Origin: Lacticaseibacillus parakribbianus
GTDB lineage: Bacteria > Bacillota > Bacilli > Lactobacillales > Lactobacillaceae
Direction of reading: 5' to 3'
DNA length: 64,000 nucleotides
Assembly: GCF_025490915.1 (NCBI RefSeq)
Contig: NZ_JANQBA010000011.1
Location: forward strand, 34,786 to 98,785
The notes beneath the pieces are model-generated. The model saw only the letters and a list, made by a program, of their open reading frames with translations. It made no database searches and was not told the DNA's origin. The position numbers were made by a program, and so were the translations under genes. Positions 49,380 to 57,937 of the stretch are shown piece by piece. Numbering within the stretch: the stretch's first letter is position 1; every line of letters starts with the position of its first letter.

Positions 49380-50375
49380 ATGCGAATCAAGTTGGTCCGG
49401 CTGTGGGGGTGGCTGACGCAAGAGGCGGGGTTACTGATGCTGACGGTGGTTGCCTTGCCGTTGGCGGTGGTGCTGGTGTGGTTTCGCCGCGGCTTGAGCC
49501 TGACCGTCAAAGGTCTTTACACGATTTTCGGGTTGCTGGTGCTGGGTGGGGCGGTCGGGATTTTGCAGGCCAACGGGCGACTGACGACCCAACTTGGGGC
49601 GGCCAAAGCGGCTGCGACTCAAACCGCCAACAAACTCAAGGCCACCAGTGCGAGCTTGGCGCAGGTGACAGATGACTACACCACCTACAAGGATGAGATG
49701 GCGCCGTATGCGACGTTGAGGCGGGCCGACGTGGCGAAGCAAAACGCGGATCGCGCGGCGGCAGCGGCGGTCCAAAAGGCACTGGACGCGCTGCCTGACG
49801 TCGCGGCGCTCACCGTTGCGACGCAGCCGGCGATGAAGGCAGCGCGTGACCAGTACGACGCGTTGACCGCTGACCAAAAAAAGCTGGTCGATGCGGCGCC
49901 GCTAGTGGCCCTTGAAAAACGGCTCCCGACCGTGTTGAAGGAAGAGGCCGCGGCGGAAAAAAAGGCCGCGGCGGAAAAAAAGGCCGCGGCAGAGGCCGCG
50001 GCGGAAAAGGCGGCGGCGGCGAAGAAAGCGGCCGCAGAAAAGGCGGCGGCCGAGTCCCGTGCCTACGATACCGGCATCACGTACAGCCAGTTGGCCAGAA
50101 CGCCGGCCAGCTACGAAGGCAAGAAGGTGAAATTCACCGGTGAGGTGGCGCAGATCATGGAGGGCAGTGGGGTGGTGCAGGCCAGAATTGCGGTCAATGG
50201 CGATTATGGCAATATGCTGCTCGCGGAGTGGCCGGCCAGCCTGGTGGCCGCGCGGGTTTTGGAAGATGACACCATCACGATTTACGGCGTGTCCACCGGA
50301 CTGTTCACCTACGAGTCGACGCTGGGGGCTAACATCACCATTCCTTCGGTGGCGGTGGCCAAGCTGACCCGCTGA
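49380..50375 (+). CDS. Membrane-anchored Lys/Ala-rich protein with C-terminal beta-barrel-like domain
   Basis: The 331-residue protein starts at ATG 49380 behind AAAGGGAGG. Two N-terminal membrane helices (about 15-35 and 42-62) are followed by a coiled coil (70-110), a segment with ALTADQKKLVDAAPLVALEK typical of bacterial surface repeats, an (A)EKKAAAE low-complexity stretch (about 185-220) encoded by imperfect DNA repeats, and a C-terminal domain (about 230-331; TYSQLARTPASYEGKKVKFT, then IMEGSGVVQARIAVNGDYGN) that looks like the small OB-type domain found in toxin-regulator-like lipoproteins. Family not firmly recognised. Confidence 0.7.
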   Translation: MRIKLVRLWGWLTQEAGLLMLTVVALPLAVVLVWFRRGLSLTVKGLYTIFGLLVLGGAVGILQANGRLTTQLGAAKAAATQTANKLKATSASLAQVTDDYTTYKDEMAPYATLRRADVAKQNADRAAAAAVQKALDALPDVAALTVATQPAMKAARDQYDALTADQKKLVDAAPLVALEKRLPTVLKEEAAAEKKAAAEKKAAAEAAAEKAAAAKKAAAEKAAAESRAYDTGITYSQLARTPASYEGKKVKFTGEVAQIMEGSGVVQARIAVNGDYGNMLLAEWPASLVAARVLEDDTITIYGVSTGLFTYESTLGANITIPSVAVAKLTR

Positions 50376-50380
50376 CGCCA

Positions 50381-50412
50381 AAAAAGCTGACCGTTCGCGC
50401 GGTCAGCTTTTT
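50381..50412. terminator. Bidirectional terminator
   Basis: AAAAAGCTGACC (50381-50392) pairs with GGTCAGCTTTTT (50401-50412). Perfect 12-bp stem with A and T ends, between the KA-rich protein gene and convergent asnA. Confidence 0.93.
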
Positions 50413-50417
50413 GGTGG

Positions 50418-51425
50418 TTACAGCAGGTGAATGCGATGTGCCGCGCAGGCGTCAATTGTCGCCTGGGGCCACACGCTGGCCTGGACCTCGCCGACGTGAG
50501 CCTTGCCCAAAAGCAGCATGCACAGGCGCGACTGGCCGATGCCGCCGCCGATGCTGTAAGGCAGCTCACCGTTCATGATGGCCTGGTGGAACGGCAAGTG
50601 TAGCCGGTCCAAGGCGTCGGCGGCGGTCAGCTGGCGTTTCATCGCGGCCTCATCGACGCGGATGCCCATGCTGGAGATTTCCAGCTTGCGCTGAAGCGGT
50701 TCGTACCAGAAGATCAAATCGCCGTTCAGGGTCCAATCGTCGTAGTCCGGGGCCCGGCCGTCGTGGCGCTTGCCCGACTTCAGGAGGCCGCCGATGCGCT
50801 TGACGAAGACGCAGCCGAGCTCATGGGCGATGCGGTTTTCGCGTTCCATCGCGTCGACGTCCGGCCAGCGGTCCTCAAGTTCCTGGGTGGTGACGAAATG
50901 CACGGCGTCGGGCAGCTTGTGGACCGCTTGCGGGTACTTGTACCAGACCTCGTGTTCCATGTGCTTGATCACCTTGAAAATTTGCCGCACCGTGGCTTCA
51001 AGCACGGCGTCGGTTCGCTGGTCTTGGGTGATCACTTTCTCCCAGTCCCACTGGTCGACGTAGATGGAATGGAAGTTGTCCAGCTCCTCGTCTTTGCGAA
51101 TCGCGTTCATGTTGGTGTAAAGCCCTTCGCCCGGCTGGAAGCCGAAGCGGCCGAGGGCGGCGCGTTTCCACTTGGCCAGCGAATGCACGATTTCCATCGT
51201 GGCGCCGGGCATCCCGGCCATTGTGAAGGACACCGGTGACTCGGTACCGTTCAGGTTGTCGTTGAGCCCGGTGGCGGCGTCGACCATCATCGGCGCCGAG
51301 ACACGCGACAGGTTGAGCTGCTTGCCAAACTCGTCTTGGAAGGTCTCGCGGATGTAGCGAATCGCCTCTTGGGTCTGGCGAACGCTGAGCTTGGGGTCGT
51401 AATCCTGGGGGAAAATTGTGGTCAT
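50418..51425 (-). CDS. asnA: Aspartate-ammonia ligase (asparagine synthetase A)
   Basis: The 335-residue enzyme makes asparagine from aspartate, ammonia and ATP. It is related to class II aminoacyl-tRNA synthetases: [49 protein letters not shown] near 120 and the C-terminal [22 protein letters not shown] motif. Length equals the family norm. Start ATG 51425 lies behind GGAGGC. It is preceded by a T-box leader with an Asn specifier, so it is switched on when tRNA-Asn is uncharged. Confidence 0.96.
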   Translation of the reverse strand: MTTIFPQDYDPKLSVRQTQEAIRYIRETFQDEFGKQLNLSRVSAPMMVDAATGLNDNLNGTESPVSFTMAGMPGATMEIVHSLAKWKRAALGRFGFQPGEGLYTNMNAIRKDEELDNFHSIYVDQWDWEKVITQDQRTDAVLEATVRQIFKVIKHMEHEVWYKYPQAVHKLPDAVHFVTTQELEDRWPDVDAMERENRIAHELGCVFVKRIGGLLKSGKRHDGRAPDYDDWTLNGDLIFWYEPLQRKLEISSMGIRVDEAAMKRQLTAADALDRLHLPFHQAIMNGELPYSIGGGIGQSRLCMLLLGKAHVGEVQASVWPQATIDACAAHRIHLL

Positions 51426-51464
51426 GAGAATGCCTCCGTAATCTAGATTTGTTCTTCGGCAAAC

Positions 51465-51733
51465 AAAAAGTCCCCTGCCTCAGACAAGGGACGAAAAAGG
51501 ACTGTTTTCGCGGTACCACCCAAGTTGCCTGCAAGCAGGCCACCTCAATCACGCACTAACATGCGCGTCCGGATGGTAACGTGCCGGTGACGTCGAGGCC
51601 TACTGCCAGTTCAGCCCGAGGCGAAGGGAGTGTTATTCGAAGGCGGCTTACCGGCCGGGTTTCCACTGCCCCCGGCTCACTGTGCAGACGCCGCAACCTA
51701 CTCGTCTCCCTGATGCCAATGTGTTTAGATGTT
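51465..51733 (-). promoter_or_regulatory. T-box riboswitch, Asn (AAC) specifier
   Basis: Read on the minus strand: Stem I runs from GGGAGACGAGTAGG to CGAATAACACTCCC, with AAC (51634-51632) at the specifier position. The T-box sequence GGTGGTACCGCG is at 51520-51509. The terminator GTCCCTTGTC...GGCAGGGGAC (51492-51470) is followed by TTTTT (51469-51465). Confidence 0.95.
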
Positions 51734-51739
51734 GGGAAT

Positions 51740-51767
51740 ATCCTATCACGTTCGCGGCGGATGTCAA
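51740..51767 (-). promoter_or_regulatory. Promoter of the asnA T-box transcript
   Basis: On the minus strand TTGACA (51767-51762), 16-base spacer, TAGGAT (51745-51740). Confidence 0.6.
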
Positions 51768-51800
51768 CGCCTTTGTCGCAAAAGGCGTTGACACATCCGG

Positions 51801-51829
51801 TTGTGTACAACCAATTGCCGTGGGATAAT
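51801..51829 (+). promoter_or_regulatory. Promoter of msrA
   Basis: TTGTGT (51801-51806), 17-base spacer, GATAAT (51824-51829), 19 bases before the start codon. Confidence 0.5.
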
Positions 51830-51848
51830 GGCAGTGGAGGTGAGGCTG

Positions 51849-52658
51849 ATGCTCGCTGCAATCATCAACGCGTTGCTGGATCCCAACACCCGTGACTTCG
51901 AACGCGGGCTTTTGCAGGACGCCAAGCGCGGTTTGGAGGCCGGCCAGCGCGACCGCGCAGTGCTGGCGCGGCTGGAGGCGGCCCTGCGACCCCTGGCGTT
52001 GCGCGATAACTTGACGCCCGGCGTGGCGGTGCTGTACCAGCGGTTGGTCGACCCCAAGGCGGCGGCCGCGGCGCAGAAGCGGCCGGCCCGGCGGTTGGCT
52101 GCCTTGAGCGATGAGACCGCGGTATTTGCCGGGGGATGCTTCTGGTGTTTGGTCCACCCCTTTGACCGCCGGCCCGGCGTGGTGGCGGTGGTGTCCGGCT
52201 ACACCGGCGGAACCGTGCCGCGGCCGACGCAGGACCTGGTGGCAAGCAGCACCACGGGTCACGTCGAGGCCGTCGAGATTCGCTTCGCGCCTAACTTGAT
52301 GTCTTACGGCGAGCTGGTCGCGACGTTCTTGCAGCTGATCGACCCGCTGGACGGCAACGGGCAGTACCTCGACCGCGGCAGCCAGTACGCGCCGGTGATT
52401 TTTTACCGCGGCGCGGCCCAGCAGGCGGTGGCCCAACAACAGCTCGCGGCGCTTGCCGCCAGGCTGGGGCGGCCGCTTGCCGTCGGGTTGCGACCGGTCG
52501 GCACTTTCTGGCCGGCCGCGGCCTGGCATCAGGATTTTTACCGCAAGCAGCCGCGCCGCTACCAGGCCGTGATGGCGGCGCGGCGTCGGCTGCGGCTGTT
52601 TCAGGCGGTGGCGCGGCTGCTTGGCCGCAAAGACAGTCGCGGTCAAGAAACTGGATAG
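51849..52658 (+). CDS. msrA: Peptide methionine sulfoxide reductase MsrA with N-terminal extension
   Basis: The 269-residue protein carries an MsrA domain from about residue 90: catalytic Cys in FAGGCFWCLVHPFD near 97, SGYTGGTVPRPTQDLV near 120, HVEAVEIRF near 140 and a C-terminal DFYRKQPRRYQ. It reduces the S-epimer of methionine sulfoxide in oxidised proteins with thioredoxin. About 85 extra residues at the N-terminus (LLDPNTRDFERGLLQDAKRG) are helical and not part of the usual enzyme; similar extensions occur in lactobacilli. ATG 51849 lies 8 bases after GGAGG; earlier in-frame starts overlap the promoter. Confidence 0.92.
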   Translation: MLAAIINALLDPNTRDFERGLLQDAKRGLEAGQRDRAVLARLEAALRPLALRDNLTPGVAVLYQRLVDPKAAAAAQKRPARRLAALSDETAVFAGGCFWCLVHPFDRRPGVVAVVSGYTGGTVPRPTQDLVASSTTGHVEAVEIRFAPNLMSYGELVATFLQLIDPLDGNGQYLDRGSQYAPVIFYRGAAQQAVAQQQLAALAARLGRPLAVGLRPVGTFWPAAAWHQDFYRKQPRRYQAVMAARRRLRLFQAVARLLGRKDSRGQETG

Positions 52659-52718
52659 GCGCCGGGCTTGCCGAGTTCGGCCGGGTTCGGCATACTGACA
52701 GCCAAAGGGGGTTAACAC

Positions 52719-53114
52719 ATGACCAAGATTACACTGACCCAAAGCTTCGTGGACCTGATGGCGCAAAAAAGCCTGCTGGACAAGACCCTGATTCTGATCG
52801 CCGACGACGGCGGCGGTAAGTACTCGCTGCAGGGCGGCGCCTGCACTATCGGCTCCAAGTTCACGCTGATCGTGGTGGATGCGCCGGATCCGGATTACCC
52901 GGTCGCGCTGGCCAATGACTTCGGCGTCCACTTGTGGAGCTCCGATTACGACCTGCTCTTCTTGGAAAAGGGCCTGACCCTGGATTTTGTCGCCCATCAG
53001 ATTCGGCTGAAGGACAACGCCCATGGCTTCGACGACGGGCTGCGCATCGCCGACGGCCAAGAGGTGCTCGCGGCCTTCCACCGCGGGTTGACCGTGGCCG
53101 GGGTGAGCTGCTGA
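52719..53114 (+). CDS. HesB/IscA-like iron-sulfur cluster biosynthesis family protein
   Basis: A 131-residue protein from ATG 52719 behind AAAGGGGG. It matches the HesB/YadR/YfhF-like core domain of lactobacilli (ITLTQSFVDLMAQ, ILIADDGGGKYSLQGGACT, FTLIVVDAPDPDYPV, VHLWSSDYDLLFLEKGLTL). The single internal Cys in GGACTIG and the C-terminal VSC are the only cysteines, so the full three-Cys IscA set is not present and a classical A-type carrier role is uncertain. Single-gene unit with its own terminator. Confidence 0.78.
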   Translation: MTKITLTQSFVDLMAQKSLLDKTLILIADDGGGKYSLQGGACTIGSKFTLIVVDAPDPDYPVALANDFGVHLWSSDYDLLFLEKGLTLDFVAHQIRLKDNAHGFDDGLRIADGQEVLAAFHRGLTVAGVSC

Positions 53115-53127
53115 GCAAGCGAAAGCC

Positions 53128-53158
53128 GGCCGCCGAGACGCGTTCTCGGCGGCCTTTT
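53128..53158 (+). terminator. Terminator of the HesB-like gene
   Basis: GGCCGCCGAGA (53128-53138) pairs perfectly with TCTCGGCGGCC (53144-53154), followed by TTTT. Confidence 0.92.
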
Positions 53159-53246
53159 GCATGCGCAAATTTTATGGATAAAATGCTCGTTTTTTGCGCA
53201 ATAATGCGGTAGTCTTAGAGCAACACATGCGTATTTGGGGGTACCC

Positions 53247-54371
53247 ATGGAATTGTTCGGGAATACTTTTTTTTGGTCTTTCTTCTTCATCATCGGGCTG
53301 GTGGCGACGCTTGAGCTGATCGATGACGTCGGGCCGCAGCTGCTGCAGCGCTGGCTGCACGTCAGCGTCGAAAGCGCCTGGCTGATTGTCGGCTACGCGC
53401 TGATGATTTTGTGGCTGGTGCGACTTTTGCGGGTGCTTGGCACCACGTACTCATGGACCGCCAACACCTTGCGCAACGCGACGCTGCTGCTGGTGGCCAG
53501 CAAGATTGGCAATCCCAAGGCCCTGTGGGTGTTTTTGGGGGCGACCTTCCTGTCGTTTTGGCCGTTTTGGGACTGGAATCCCTGGGCGGCGGCGGGGTTT
53601 GCGGCGACGCTCGTCTTGCTGGTGCCGCTGAATCGCTACCGCAACTGGCTGCTGGGGCGGCCGGCGGCGCTGTTTGCGGCGGTGGGGGCCGCCGGGGTGG
53701 TGTACTGGCTGTTTGACGCCTACGCCTACCACTACCGGCTGGCCGACACGCTGCTCATCATCGGCTGCTTTTGGACCGTCATGGCGATCGGCTACTTCTA
53801 CGACCGGATGCTGATCTTTCGCAAGCAGCAGATGCGCAGCCTGATGTACGACACCGAGCACGACGACTTGACCGGCGCGTTGTCTCGCACCAAGTTCGCC
53901 TCGGACATCGCCCGCTGGCGCCGGCTGCGGGTGGCCGGCAAGATTCCGCCGGTCCACCTGGCGATGCTCGACCTCGACCACTTCAAGCGCATCAACGACG
54001 CCTACGGACACTTGGCCGGCGACGCGGTGCTGCGCCAATTCACCAAGCGTTGCCAGGCGTTCATCGAGGCGGCCGATTACCCCTGCGCCTTGTACCGCAC
54101 CGGCGGCGAGGAGTTCTCGCTGATCATCGCCGGTGGGGCCGACGATGCCGGCGCCACCGCGCTGGTGGAGGGGATGGTGGCCAACTGCCGCAACACGCCG
54201 GTTCAAGTCGGCCATGCGCTTTTGCACCTGACCGTGTCGGCCGGGCTGACCAGCATTTTCAAGGCCGATCTGCATACCGACAACGTGATCGGTCGCGCCG
54301 ACTCCAACCTGTACTCGGCCAAGCACGGCGGCCGCGACACCACGGTCGCAGACGTCGCCGGCGGTCGCTAA
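53247..54371 (+). CDS. Membrane-bound GGDEF protein, probable diguanylate cyclase
   Basis: The 374-residue protein has about six N-terminal membrane helices (residues 5-190, e.g. FFWSFFFIIGLVATLELI) followed by a GGDEF domain (about 205-370) with LMYDTEHDDLTGALSRTKFA, MLDLDHFKRINDAYGHLAGD and the active-site loop RTGGEEFSLII near 286. Intact GGEEF and metal-binding residues suggest it can make cyclic di-GMP. No inhibitory RxxD site is obvious before the loop, and no EAL or PilZ protein is in the window. Start taken as ATG 53247; the upstream TTG (53235) in the same frame is an alternative, as the ribosome site is poor. Confidence 0.86.
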   Translation: MELFGNTFFWSFFFIIGLVATLELIDDVGPQLLQRWLHVSVESAWLIVGYALMILWLVRLLRVLGTTYSWTANTLRNATLLLVASKIGNPKALWVFLGATFLSFWPFWDWNPWAAAGFAATLVLLVPLNRYRNWLLGRPAALFAAVGAAGVVYWLFDAYAYHYRLADTLLIIGCFWTVMAIGYFYDRMLIFRKQQMRSLMYDTEHDDLTGALSRTKFASDIARWRRLRVAGKIPPVHLAMLDLDHFKRINDAYGHLAGDAVLRQFTKRCQAFIEAADYPCALYRTGGEEFSLIIAGGADDAGATALVEGMVANCRNTPVQVGHALLHLTVSAGLTSIFKADLHTDNVIGRADSNLYSAKHGGRDTTVADVAGGR

Positions 54372-54383
54372 CCCAGACACACG

Positions 54384-54418
54384 AAACGCCACTCATCAGT
54401 TGCATGAGTGGCGTTTTT
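54384..54418. terminator. Bidirectional terminator
   Basis: AAACGCCACTCAT (54384-54396) pairs with ATGAGTGGCGTTT (54404-54416), serving the GGDEF gene and convergent MFS gene. Confidence 0.92.
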
Positions 54419-54423
54419 GGCGA

Positions 54424-55773
54424 CTAATCTTGGGTTTTGGCGAACAGCCTTGAGAACAAAAAGGCGTTGAGCAGGCCGATGGCCACCAGCAGGCCAAAGG
54501 CGATGGTCGAGCCGGCCGCGACGTTTTGGGCGTGGGTGTAACCGGGCCGCGACACCGCCCCCATCAAAAGCGCCAGCACCGTGGTCCCGACGGCGCCGGC
54601 CACCTGCTGGCCGGTGTTGTACAGCGCGTTGGCGTCGTTTTGCAGGCCCTTTTCCAGGTGCTTGAGGCCAAAGGCGACCGCGTTGCCGAAGGCCATCGAG
54701 CGGCCGATGGCAAAGACCAGGTAGGCGATGGTGACGCCCAGCACCCCGAGGCGCTGGCCGGCCACGGCGAAGGCGACCAGCGCGACGGTGAACAACCCGT
54801 CGCCTAGGTACAGCGGCAGGGGGCCGCCGAAGCGGTCCAGCATCCAGCCGTAAACCGGCTGGCCGAACCCGTTGAACAGGCTGCCCGGCAGCAGGATCAA
54901 CCCACCGATCAGGGCCGAGGCGGCGAACACGTCTTGCACGTAGTTGGGCAAAAGAAAGTTGATGCCGACGTTGGCGAACTGCAGCAGGATGTACGGCAGG
55001 AAGCTGTACAAAAAGGCCGGCTGCTTGAACACGTCAAGCGAAAACAAGGCGCGACGCGGGTGGCGAGACAGCCGGTAGAACCAGGCGAACATGGCGGCGC
55101 TGACCACCAGCAGGCCGGCCAGCGTCACCCAGCCGCCGCTGCCGGCGGCGTTGAGGCCGACAATCAAGGCGACCAAGGCGCAGGCCAGCACCGCAAAGCG
55201 GCCCCAGTCAAAGGCGTAACGCTCGGTGTTGGTGTACTGGCGAATCACCTTCAGGCCGACCACCAGCAGGAGCAAGGCCAGCGGCAAGGTCGACCAGAAA
55301 ATCATGCGCCAGTCGGCAAAGGCCGCGACCGCGCCGCCGAAGGTTGGCCCAAGCGCCGGGGCGATCAGGATGATCAGGTTGGCCATGCCGATGTAGGTGC
55401 CCAGCTTGGCGCGAGGCACCACGTCCAAGATGATGTTGACCATCAGCGGGGTACACAGCCCGACGCAGCCGGCCTGAACCAGCCGGCCGGCAAGCAGCAC
55501 CCAAAAGGCCGGTGCCGCGCCGCAGATCACATCGCCCAGCGCGAACAGGATAGCGCCGGTGGCGAACAGCTGGCGGTTGGTGAAGCGCCGCTTCATGTAA
55601 GCCGAGGTCAGCATGACCAAGGCGGCGGTCAGCAGGTAGCCGGCGGTCACCCACTGCACCGTGCCCAAGGAGACACCGAACTGATGCATCAGGGTGGGGA
55701 AGGTGACGTTCATCGAGGTTTCGGTCAACACCCCCATGAACGACATCAAGGCGACGACGCTCACAACGAGCAT
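54424..55773 (-). CDS. MFS multidrug transporter, DHA2 (EmrB/QacA) type
   Basis: The 449-residue protein has about 14 hydrophobic segments. Motif C-like GVLTETSMNVTFPTLM in the first helix, WVTAGYLLTAALVMLTSAYM, motif A-like KRRFTNRQLFATGAILFALG and PALGPTFGGAVAAFADWR mark the DHA2 drug:proton antiporter family. The ATG at 55773 falls at the beginning of the first helix and has no ribosome site. A good site (AAAGGA, 55809-55814) lies 10 bases before an in-frame ATC at 55797, which would give 8 more residues; the true start is unsure. Stand-alone gene. Confidence 0.87.
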   Translation of the reverse strand: MLVVSVVALMSFMGVLTETSMNVTFPTLMHQFGVSLGTVQWVTAGYLLTAALVMLTSAYMKRRFTNRQLFATGAILFALGDVICGAAPAFWVLLAGRLVQAGCVGLCTPLMVNIILDVVPRAKLGTYIGMANLIILIAPALGPTFGGAVAAFADWRMIFWSTLPLALLLLVVGLKVIRQYTNTERYAFDWGRFAVLACALVALIVGLNAAGSGGWVTLAGLLVVSAAMFAWFYRLSRHPRRALFSLDVFKQPAFLYSFLPYILLQFANVGINFLLPNYVQDVFAASALIGGLILLPGSLFNGFGQPVYGWMLDRFGGPLPLYLGDGLFTVALVAFAVAGQRLGVLGVTIAYLVFAIGRSMAFGNAVAFGLKHLEKGLQNDANALYNTGQQVAGAVGTTVLALLMGAVSRPGYTHAQNVAAGSTIAFGLLVAIGLLNAFLFSRLFAKTQD

Positions 55774-56059
55774 TGGACTGGCAGTTTTGTGGTTGATGGC
55801 GAGCAGATCCTTTCAGAAATTGTGGCGACAACTAAGCCCATCATCGGGCGATTGCCGCGGTTTGTCAATGGTCAGCCGCTGAAAATAACACGCGTGACGC
55901 TACACGATAAAATAACACATTTAATAACTAAATAATCAATATTTAAGAATATTCCGTTTATATTTTCGGCCGAGGCGCTAATTATCATCATCCGGCGAGC
56001 CTCATAATGGACGGGTACGATGCGAGGGGGATAGGATTGAGGGGAAAGGAGGGGAGGCA
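55774..56059. other. AT-rich divergent promoter region of MFS and PTS genes
   Basis: About 290 bases without a gene. The middle (55890-55970) is markedly AT-rich (ATTTAATAACTAAATAATCA) and probably holds promoters for both directions. GGGGAAAGGAGGGGAGG precedes the PTS start. I saw no clear cre site. Confidence 0.5.
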
Positions 56060-56470
56060 ATGACGAGTCTGATGATAGCCAGCCACGGGCACCTGGCCTC
56101 CGGGATGCAAAGCGCGTTGCAGCTTTTGACCGGGCTAGGCAAGCAAGTGACGGCGCTCGATGCCTACGTCGACCAAGGCGACGACCGGCCGCAGATTGCG
56201 GCGTTCGTGGCCCAAGCGAGCCGACCGGCGGTGATTTTCACCGATCTGTACGGCGGGTCGGTCAACCAAGACGTGGTTCGCGCAGTCGGCGACACGCCGG
56301 ACGTGTTCGTGGTCAGCCAGGTGAACTTGGCGGTGGTGCTGGCGGTGCTCTTGGACAGCGAGCCGCTGGACGCGGCCCGGCTGGACGCCTTGATTGCCCA
56401 AAGCCAGGTGCGGCGCGTGACGCTTGCCGCCACCGGTGACGGTGGCAGCACCGCCGATTTTTTCGATTGA
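56060..56470 (+). CDS. PTS mannose-family IIA component
   Basis: A 136-residue EIIA-Man domain protein. The phospho-accepting His is in MIASHGHLASGM near residue 9, followed by FTDLYGGSVNQDVVRA near 70. It receives phosphate from HPr and passes it to the IIB protein. ATG 56060 follows AAAGGAGGGGAGG. First gene of a four-gene operon with separate IIA, IIB, IIC and IID chains. The transported sugar is not evident and no glycosidase or regulator is adjacent. Confidence 0.9.
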   Translation: MTSLMIASHGHLASGMQSALQLLTGLGKQVTALDAYVDQGDDRPQIAAFVAQASRPAVIFTDLYGGSVNQDVVRAVGDTPDVFVVSQVNLAVVLAVLLDSEPLDAARLDALIAQSQVRRVTLAATGDGGSTADFFD

Positions 56471-56497
56471 GGCCAAGCGCCTCGAAGGGAGGAACGC

Positions 56498-56995
56498 ATG
56501 ATTGTACAGATTCGCGTGGATGATCGCCTGATTCACGGCCAGGTCGCCTTGGTCTGGACCAAGGAGCTGAACACCCCGGGCATCGTGGTGGCCAACGACA
56601 ACGCGGCCAAGACCAAGGCGGTGCAGATGACGCTGCAGATGGCGACGCCGACCGGCAAGAAGCTGCTGATTCGCTCGGTGCAAGACGCCATTCGGGTCTT
56701 TTTGGACCCGCGCGGCAAGGACATGCGGCTGTTCGTGCTGGTGAACGCCGTGCAAGACGCCGCGACCATCGTGGCGGCGGTGCCGGGGGTGCAGGCGGTC
56801 AACGTCGCCAACGTCGGCCGCTTTACCCAAGACGCCCAAGACGCCCAGGCGCTGAGTTCGACGGTGATGCTGACGCCACCCGAAGTCAAGGCGCTGCGCC
56901 AGCTCGCCGCCAGCGGGGTGCCGACCTTCAGCCAGGTGCTGCCGAGCAACGCCAAGCAGTCGGTTCAGTCCTTGCTGAAAAACGCCCACTCGTAG
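56498..56995 (+). CDS. PTS mannose/fructose/sorbose-family IIB component
   Basis: A 165-residue EIIB with the phosphorylation site His in RVDDRLIHGQVALVW near residue 14, plus GIVVANDNAAKTKAVQMTL and a C-terminal LPSNAKQSVQSLLK. It transfers phosphate from IIA to the incoming sugar. ATG 56498 follows GGGAGG. Separated from IIC by a 123-base gap that can form a long nested hairpin. Confidence 0.93.
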   Translation: MIVQIRVDDRLIHGQVALVWTKELNTPGIVVANDNAAKTKAVQMTLQMATPTGKKLLIRSVQDAIRVFLDPRGKDMRLFVLVNAVQDAATIVAAVPGVQAVNVANVGRFTQDAQDAQALSSTVMLTPPEVKALRQLAASGVPTFSQVLPSNAKQSVQSLLKNAHS

Positions 56996-57005
56996 AATCG
57001 CCCTG

Positions 57006-57092
57006 CCCGGCGCAGCACCGGCGGCCGGCGAGCCTGGGCGACCGCGCCACGCGCCGTCGTCGGGCCCAGGCCGCCCGGGACCCTGCGCCGGG
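57006..57092 (+). other. Nested intra-operon stem between IIB and IIC
   Basis: CCCGGCGCAG (57006-57015) pairs with CTGCGCCGGG (57083-57092); inside, GCCTGGGC (57032-57039) pairs with GCCCAGGC (57064-57071). TGCCGTTTTG follows. It could be a partial terminator or a processing/stability structure that sets the ratio of IIAB to IICD. Confidence 0.7.
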
Positions 57093-57118
57093 TGCCGTTT
57101 TGTAAAGGAGGTTACACC

Positions 57119-57937
57119 ATGTTACCAACTGCAACGCTGGCCGCCTTGTGCGTGTTCGTCTGCTTCGGCGGCAACTGGCTGTGGGGCCAAACCATGATCG
57201 AACGACCGCTGGTGGTCGGCCTGATCGCCGGGCTGATGTTCGGTGATGTTCGCACCGGCATCCTGATGGGGGCGGCGCTTGAGGCCATCTTCATGGGGGC
57301 TGTCGACATCGGCGGGGCCCTGTCGGCCGAGCCGGTCACCGCGACCGTGCTCGCCACCACCTTTGCGATCACGCTGGATGTCAACACCAAGGCCGCCTTG
57401 GCCCTGGCGGTGCCGATCGGCGTGTTCGCTGCCTTCATCTCGATGTTTTTGAAAAACGTGGTGATGAACGTGTTCGCCCCGGCGGTTGACCGCGTCGCGG
57501 CCAACAACGACCCGAGGGCCTTGACCTGGCTGCACTTTGGCATGTGGTTTTTGAATTACTTCGTGTTCTCTTTGGTGACGTTCTTCTCGGTTTTGGCCGG
57601 GGCCAAGCCCGTGCAGCACCTGGTCACCGCGATTCCGCAAAACCTGATGGCGGGGCTGTCGGCCACCGGGGGCCTGCTGCCGGCGGTCGGCTTTGCCATT
57701 TTGATGCGGATGCTGTGGAGCCGCCAGCTGTCGCCGTACTACTTCCTGGGCTTCGTGCTGTCGGCCTACATGGCGCTGCCCTCGGTCGCGGTGGCGGCGA
57801 TGGGCATCATCATCGTGTGTTTGCAGTGGCTCCTGGACAAGCAGCTGCTGACGCTTTCGCAAAGTCGCACCCAGGCGCCGGCTCAGCCGACCGCCGTTGC
57901 GGATCAAGCCAAAGAAGAGGAGGCGTTTTTCGAATGA
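57119..57937 (+). CDS. PTS mannose/fructose/sorbose-family IIC component
   Basis: A 272-residue membrane protein with the IIC pattern: WGQTMIERPLVVGLIAGLMF and GAALEAIFMGAVDIGGALSA near the N-terminus, then several helices and a polar C-tail (QAKEEEAFFE). With IID it forms the sugar channel. ATG 57119 follows AAAGGAGG; an earlier in-frame start lies inside the hairpin and is unlikely. Overlaps IID by 4 bases (ATGA). Confidence 0.93.
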   Translation: MLPTATLAALCVFVCFGGNWLWGQTMIERPLVVGLIAGLMFGDVRTGILMGAALEAIFMGAVDIGGALSAEPVTATVLATTFAITLDVNTKAALALAVPIGVFAAFISMFLKNVVMNVFAPAVDRVAANNDPRALTWLHFGMWFLNYFVFSLVTFFSVLAGAKPVQHLVTAIPQNLMAGLSATGGLLPAVGFAILMRMLWSRQLSPYYFLGFVLSAYMALPSVAVAAMGIIIVCLQWLLDKQLLTLSQSRTQAPAQPTAVADQAKEEEAFFE

